Shown here one piece after another: positions 57,254-64,000 of a stretch of DNA of 64,000 nucleotides; the stretch's first letter is position 1; the number at the start of each line of letters is the position of its first letter. The position numbers and the translations under genes were made by a program. The DNA comes from Rhynchopus euleeides (Eukaryota > Euglenozoa > Diplonemea > Diplonemida > Diplonemidae), in assembly GCA_963210315.1 (NCBI GenBank), contig OY723239.1, forward strand, positions 467,501 to 531,500, read 5' to 3'. The notes under the pieces are model-generated. The model saw only the letters and a list, made by a program, of their open reading frames with translations. It was not told where the DNA came from and searched no databases.

Positions 57254-60200
57254 CTAGGTCCTAAACACCCATTTCAGCACTCTCCTGCAGTCGGACACTT
57301 CTGCCTAGGTCCTAAACACCCATTTCAGCACTCTCCTGCAGTCGGACACTTCTGCCTAGGTCCTCAACACCCATTTCAGCACTCTCCTGCGGTCGCACAC
57401 CTCTGCCTAACTCCGAAACACCCATTTCAGCACTCTCCTGCAGTCGCACACCTCTGCCTAAGTCCTCAACACCCATTTCAGCACTCTCCTGCAGTCGCAC
57501 ACCTCTGCCTAGGTCCTCAACACCCATTTCAGCACTCTCCTGCAGTCGGACACTTCTGCCTAAGTCCTAAACACCCATTTCAGCACTCTCCTGCAGTCGC
57601 ACACCTCTGCCTAGGTCCTCAACACCCATTTCAGCACTCTCCTGCAGTCGCACACCTCTGCCTAGGTCCTCAACACCCATTTCAGCACTCTCCTGCGGTC
57701 GCACACCTCTGCCTAACTCCGAAACACCCATTTCAGCACTCTCGGGCAGTCGGACACCTCTGCCTAAGTCCTAAACACCCATTTCAGCACTCTCCTGCAG
57801 TCGCACACCTCTGCCTAAGTCCTCAACACCCATTTCAGCACTCTCCTGCAGTCGGACACTTCTGCCTAGGTCCTAAACACCCATTTCAGCACTCTCCTGC
57901 AGTCGGACACTTCTGCCTAGGTCCTAAACACCCATTTCAGCACTCTCCTGCAGTCGGACACTTCTGCCTAGGTCCTAAACACCCATTTCAGCACTCTCCT
58001 GCAGTCGGACACTTCTGCCTAGGTCCTAAACACCCATTTCGGCACTCTCCTGCAGTCGCACACCTCTGCCTAAGTCCTAAACACCCATTTCAGCACTCTC
58101 CTGCAGTCGGACACTTCTGCCTAGGTCCTAAACACCCATTTCAGCACTCTCCTGCAGTCGCACACCTCTGCCTAGGTCCTCAACACCCATTTCAGCACTC
58201 TCCTGCAGTCGCACACCTCTGCCTAGGTCCTCAACACCCATTTCAGCACTCTCCTGCAGTCGGACACTTCTGCCTAGGTCCTAAACACCCAATTCAGCAC
58301 TCTCCTGCAGTCGGACACTTCTGCCTAGGTCCTCAACACCCATTTCAGCACTCTCCTGCAGTCGGACACTTCTGCCTAGGTCCTAAACACCCAATTCAGC
58401 ACTCTCCTGCAGTCGGACACTTCTGCCTAGGTCCTAAACACCCATTTCAGCACTCTCCTGCAGTCGGACACTTCTGCCTAGGTCCTCAACACCCATTTCA
58501 GCACTCTCCTGCAGTCGCACACTTCTGCCTAGGTCCTAAACACCCATTTCAGCACTCTCCTGCAGTCGCACACCTCTGCCTAGGTCCTCAACACCCATTT
58601 CAGCACTCTCCTGCAGTCGCACACCTCTGCCTAGGTCCTCAACACCCATTTCAGCACTCTCCTGCAGTCGGACACTTCTGCCTAGGTCCTCAACACCCAT
58701 TTCAGCACTCTCCTGCAGTCGGACACTTCTGCCTAGGTCCTCAACACCCATTTCAGCACTCTCCTGCAGTCGGACACTTCTGCCTAGGTCCTAAACACCC
58801 ATTTCAGCACTCTCCTGCAGTCGGACACTTCTGCCTAGGTCCTAAACACCCATTTCAGCACTCTCCTGCAGTCGCACACCTCTGCCTAGGTCCTCAACAC
58901 CCATTTCAGCACTCTCCTGCAGTCGCACACCTCTGCCTAGGTCCTCAACACCCATTTCAGCACTCTCCTGCAGTCGGACACTTCTGCCTAGGTCCTAAAC
59001 ACCCAATTCAGCACTCTCCTGCAGTCGGACACTTCTGCCTAGGTCCTCAACACCCATTTCAGCACTCTCCTGCAGTCGGACACTTCTGCCTAGGTCCTAA
59101 ACACCCAATTCAGCACTCTCCTGCAGTCGGACACTTCTGCCTAGGTCCTAAACACCCATTTCAGCACTCTCCTGCAGTCGGACACTTCTGCCTAGGTCCT
59201 CAACACCCATTTCAGCACTCTCCTGCAGTCGCACACTTCTGCCTAGGTCCTAAACACCCATTTCAGCACTCTCCTGCAGTCGCACACCTCTGCCTAGGTC
59301 CTCAACACCCATTTCAGCACTCTCCTGCAGTCGCACACCTCTGCCTAGGTCCTCAACACCCATTTCAGCACTCTCCTGCAGTCGGACACTTCTGCCTAGG
59401 TCCTCAACACCCATTTCAGCACTCTCCTGCAGTCGGACACTTCTGCCTAGGTCCTCAACACCCATTTCAGCACTCTCCTGCAGTCGGACACTTCTGCCTA
59501 GGTCCTAAACACCCAATTCAGCACTCTCCTGCATTCGGACACTTCTGCCTAGGTCCTAAACACCCATTTCAGCACTCTCCTGCAGTCGCACACCTCTGCC
59601 TAAGTCCTCAACACCCATTTCAGCACTCTCCTGCAGTCGGACACTTCTGCCTAGGTCCTAAACACCCAATTCAGCACTCTCCTGCAGTGGGACACTTCTG
59701 CCTAGGTCCTAAACACCCATTTCAGCACTCTCCTGCAGTCGCACACCTCTGCCTAGGTCCTCAACACCCATTTCAGCACTCTCCTGCAGTCGCACACCTC
59801 TGCCTAGGTCCTCAACACCCATTTCAGCACTCTCCTGCAGTCGGACACTTCTGCCTAGGTCCTAAACACCCATTTCAGCACTCTCCTGCAGTCGCACACC
59901 TCTGCCTAGGTCCTCAACACCCATTTCAGCACTCTCCTGCAGTCGCACACCTCTGCCTAGGTCCTCAACACCCATTTCAGCACTCTCCTGCAGTCGCACA
60001 CCTCTGCCTAGGTCCTCAACACCCATTTCAGCACTCTCCTGCAGTCGGACACTTCTGCCTAGGTCCTAAACACCCATTTCAGCACTCTCCTGCAGTCGCA
60101 CACCTCTGCCTAGGTCCTCAACACCCATTTCAGCACTCTCCTGCAGTCGGACACTTCTGCCTAGGTCCTAAACACCCATTTCAGCACTCTCCTGCAGTCG

Positions 60201-63200
60201 CACACCTCTGCCTAGGTCCTCAACACCCATTTCAGCACTCTCCTGCAGTCGCACACCTCTGCCTAGGTCCTCAACACCCATTTCAGCACTCTCCTGCGGT
60301 CGCACACCTCTGCCTAACTCCGAAACACCCATTTCAGCACTCTCGGGCAGTCGGACACCTCTGCCTAAGTCCTAAACACCCATTTCAGCACTCTCCTGCA
60401 GTCGCACACCTCTGCCTAAGTCCTCAACACCCATTTCAGCACTCTCCTGCAGTCGGACACTTCTGCCTAGGTCCTAAACACCCATTTCAGCACTCTCCTG
60501 CAGTCGGACACTTCTGCCTAGGTCCTAAACACCCATTTCAGCACTCTCCTGCAGTCGGACACTTCTGCCTAGGTCCTAAACACCCATTTCAGCACTCTCC
60601 TGCAGTGGCACACCTCTGCCTAGGTCCTCAACACCCATTTCAGCACTCTCCTGCGGTCGCACACCTCTGCCTAACTCCGAAACACCCATTTCAGCACTCT
60701 CGGGCAGTCGGACACCTCTGCCTAAGTCCTAAACACCCATTTCAGCACTCTCCTGCAGTCGCACACCTCTGCCTAAGTCCTCAACACCCATTTCAGCACT
60801 CTCCTGCAGTCGGACACTTCTGCCTAGGTCCTAAACACCCATTTCAGCACTCTCCTGCAGTCGGACACTTCTGCCTAGGTCCTAAACACCCATTTCAGCA
60901 CTCTCCTGCAGTCGCACACCTCTGCCTAAGTCCTCAACACCCATTTCAGCACTCTCCTGCAGTCGGACACTTCTGCCTAGGTCCTCAACACCCATTTCAG
61001 CACTCTCCTGCAGTCGGACACTTCTGCCTAGGTCCTAAACACCCATTTCAGCACTCTCCTGCAGTCGGACACTTCTGCCTAGGTCCTAAACACCCATTTC
61101 AGCACTCTCCTGCAGTCGCACACCTCTGCCTAGGTCCTCAACACCCATTTCAGCACTCTCCTGCAGTCGCACACCTCTGCCTAGGTCCTCAACACCCATT
61201 TCAGCACTCTCCTGCAGTCGGACACTTCTGCCTAGGTCCTCAACACCCATTTCAGCACTCTCCTGCAGTCGGACACGTCTGCCTAGGTCCTAAACACCCA
61301 TTTCAGCACTCTCCTGCAGTCGCACACCTCTGCCTAGGTCCTCAACACCCATTTCAGCACTCTCCTGCAGTCGCACACCTCTGCCTAGGTCCTCAACACC
61401 CATTTCAGCACTCTCCTGCAGTCGGACACTTCTGCCTAGGTCCTCAACACCCATTTCAGCACTCTCCTGCAGTCGCACACCTCTGCCTAAGTCCTCAACA
61501 CCCATTTCAGCACTCTCCTGCAGTCGGACACTTCTGCCTAGGTCCTAAACACCCATTTCAGCACTCTCCTGCAGTCGGACACTTCTGCCTAGGTCCTCAA
61601 CACCCATTTCAGCACTCTCCTGCGGTCGCACACCTCTGCCTAACTCCGAAACACCCATTTCAGCACTCTCCTGCAGTCGCACACCTCTGCCTAAGTCCTC
61701 AACACCCATTTCAGCACTCTCCTGAAGTCGGACACTTCTGCCTAGGTCCTAAACACCCATTTCAGCACTCTCCTGCAGTCGCACACCTCTGCCTAGGTCC
61801 TCAACACCCATTTCAGCACTCTCCTGCAGTCGGACACTTCTGCCTAGGTCCTAAACACCCATTTCAGCACTCTCCTGCAGTCGGACACTTCTGCCTAGGT
61901 CCTAAACACCCATTTCAGCACTCTCCTGCAGTCGCACACCTCTGCCTAGGTCCTCAACACCCATTTCAGCACTCTCCTGCAGTCGGACACTTCTACCTAG
62001 GTCCTCAACACCCATTTCAGCACTCTCCTGCAGTCGGACACTTCTGCCTAGGTCCTAAACACCCATTTCAGCGCTCTCCTGCAGTCGGACACTTCTGCCT
62101 AGGTCCTAAACACCCATTTCAGCACTCTCCTGCAGTCGCACACCTCTGCCTAGGTCCTCAACACCCATTTCAGCACTCTCCTCCAGTCGGACACTTCTGC
62201 CTAGGTCCTCAACACCCATTTCAGCACTCTCCTGCAGTCGGACACTTCTGCCTAGGTCCTAAACACCCATTTCAGCACTCTCCTGCAGTCGGACACTTCT
62301 GCCTAGGTCCTAAACACCCATTTCAGCACTCTCCTGCAGTCGCACACCTCTGCCTAGGTCCTCAACACCCATTTCAGCACTCTCCTGCAGTCGCACACCT
62401 CTGCCTAGGTCCTCAACACCCATTTCAGCACTCTCCTGCAGTCGGACACCTCTGCCTAGGTCCTCAACACCCATTTCAGCACTCTCCTGCAGTCGCACAC
62501 CTCTGCCTAAGTCCTCAACACCCATTTCAGCACTCTCCTGCAGTCGGACACTTCTGCCTAGGTCCTCAACACCCATTTCAGCACTCTCCTGCAGTCGGAC
62601 ACTTCTGCCTAGGTCCTCAACACCCATTTCAGCACTCTCCTGCGGTCGCACACCTCTGCCTAACTCCGAAACACCCATTTCAGCACTCTCCTGCAGTCGC
62701 ACACCTCTGCCTAAGTCCTCAACACCCATTTCAGCACTCTCCTGAAGTCGGACACTTCTGCCTAGGTCCTAAACACCCATTTCAGCACTCTCCTGCAGTC
62801 GCACACCTCTGCCTAGGTCCTCAACACCCATTTCAGCACTCTCCTGCAGTCGCACACCTCTGCCTAGGTCCTCAACACCCATTTCAGCACTCTCCTGCAG
62901 TCGGACACTTCTGCCTAGGTCCTCAACACCCATTTCAGCACTCTCCTGCGGTCGCACACCTCTGCCTAACTCCGAAACACCCATTTCAGCACTCTCCTGC
63001 AGTCGGACACTTCTGCCTAGGTCCTAAACACCCATTTCAGCACTCTCCTGCAGTCGGACACTTCTGCCTAGGTCCTCAACATCCATTTCAGCACTCTCCT
63101 GCGGTCGCACACCTCTGCCTAACTCCGAAACACCCATTTCAGCACTCTCCTGCAGTCGCACACCTCTGCCTAAGTCCTCAACACCCATTTCAGCACTCTC

Positions 63201-64000
63201 CTGAAGTCGGACACTTCTGCCTAGGTCCTAAACACCCATTTCAGCACTCTCCTGCAGTCGCACACCTCTGCCTAGGTCCTCAACACCCATTTCAGCACTC
63301 TCCTGCAGTCGCACACCTCTGCCTAGGTCCTCAACACCCATTTCAGCACTCTCCTGCAGTCGGACACTTCTGCCTAGGTCCTCAACACCCATTTCAGCAC
63401 TCTCCTGCAGTCGGACACTTCTGCCTAGGTCCTAAACACCTATTTCAGCACTCTCCTGCAGTCGCACACCTCTGCCTAGGTCCTCAACACCCATTTCAGC
63501 ACTCTCCTGCAGTCGGACACTTCTGCCTAGGTCCTAAACACCCATTTCAGCACTCTCCTGCAGTCGGACACTTCTGCCTAGGTCCTAAACACCCATTTCA
63601 GCACTCTCCTGCAGTCGCACACCTCTGCCTAGGTCCTCAACACCCATTTCAGCACTCTCCTGCAGTCGCACAGCTCTGCCTAGGTCCTCAACACCCATTT
63701 CAGCACTCTCCTGCGGTCGCACACCTCTGCCTAACTCCGAAACACCCATTTCAGCACTCTCGGGCAGTCGGACACCTCTGCCTAAGTCCTAAACACCCAT
63801 TTCAGCACTCTCCTGCAGTCGCACACCTCTGCCTAAGTCCTCAACACCCATTTCAGCACTCTCCTGCAGTCGGACACTTCTGCCTAGGTCCTAAACACCC
63901 ATTTCAGCACTCTCCTGCAGTCGGACACTTCTGCCTAGGTCCTAAACACCCATTTCAGCACTCTCCTGCAGTCGCACACCTCTGCCTAAGTCCTCAACAC
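57254..64000. repeat. 51-bp satellite array, right block (about 132 monomers)
   Basis: The same 51-bp family as the left block, resuming at monomer base 4 (CTAGGTCC) directly after T10. It is again indel-free: unit starts at 57302 and 63983 are an exact multiple of 51 apart. It carries the CTAACTCCG and CTCGGGCAG variants typical of the 11-42 kb part of the left block. Local duplications are visible: 14 monomers (58536/59250), 7 monomers (CTCGGG near 60341 and 60698), and the CCTGAAG variant at 61721, 62741 and 63200 (20 and 9 monomers). The array runs off the right window edge. Confidence 0.99.

Overview
This window looks like eukaryotic heterochromatin. About 49.1 kb of the 64 kb is one 51-bp tandem satellite (1-42366 and 57254-64000). 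It is interrupted by a 14.9-kb island (42367-57253) that carries two long, GC-rich, intron-free reading frames, both on the minus strand. A eukaryotic host is supported by the satellite itself and by a complete ubiquitin-specific-protease (peptidase C19) domain in the larger protein. Large uninterrupted GC-rich genes would suit a protist or alga, but I cannot name the organism from sequence alone.

Layout. (1) 1-42366: 830 full 51-bp monomers plus 36 bp. Monomer phase is unchanged from the first base to the last. Shared rare variants reveal larger duplicated blocks of 22, 24, 26, 30, 44, 60, 66 and 100 monomers. (2) 42367-43140: non-repetitive flank with a G-quadruplex motif and no convincing gene. 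(3) 43141-48876, minus: a 1911-residue protein with an N-terminal helical part, a long acidic tract, a Pro/Thr tract, a zinc-finger-like motif, a C-terminal USP domain (C1502, H1754, D1771), a charged coiled coil and a Lys/Gly tail. (4) 48877-49954: intergenic, with two G-quadruplex motifs on opposite strands and a 52-bp direct repeat. (5) 49955-52582, minus: an 875-residue protein with a CCHC finger, a duplicated Cys-containing module, an AT-hook-like motif, a coiled coil, a helix-turn-helix-like stretch and a D...D...C-x2-H pattern like that of eukaryotic DDE transposases. (6) 52583-53016: upstream region with a 14-bp perfect inverted repeat. (7) 53017-56700: a second satellite of about 30 copies of a 120-bp unit. 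(8) 56701-57253: a unique tail with a 59-codon plus-strand ORF and two strong hairpins, ending in T10. (9) 57254-64000: the 51-bp satellite again, in a shifted phase.

Interpretation (inference). The island may be a large two-gene mobile element, or part of one, inserted in the satellite. The protein at 49955-52582 would be the transposase or DNA-binding partner, and the protein at 43141-48876 a deubiquitinase accessory. Ends are not proven: there is no target-site duplication, and the monomer phase across the island jumps by 18 nt. Most other long ORFs are by-products of satellite units whose lengths (51 and 120 bp) are multiples of three.
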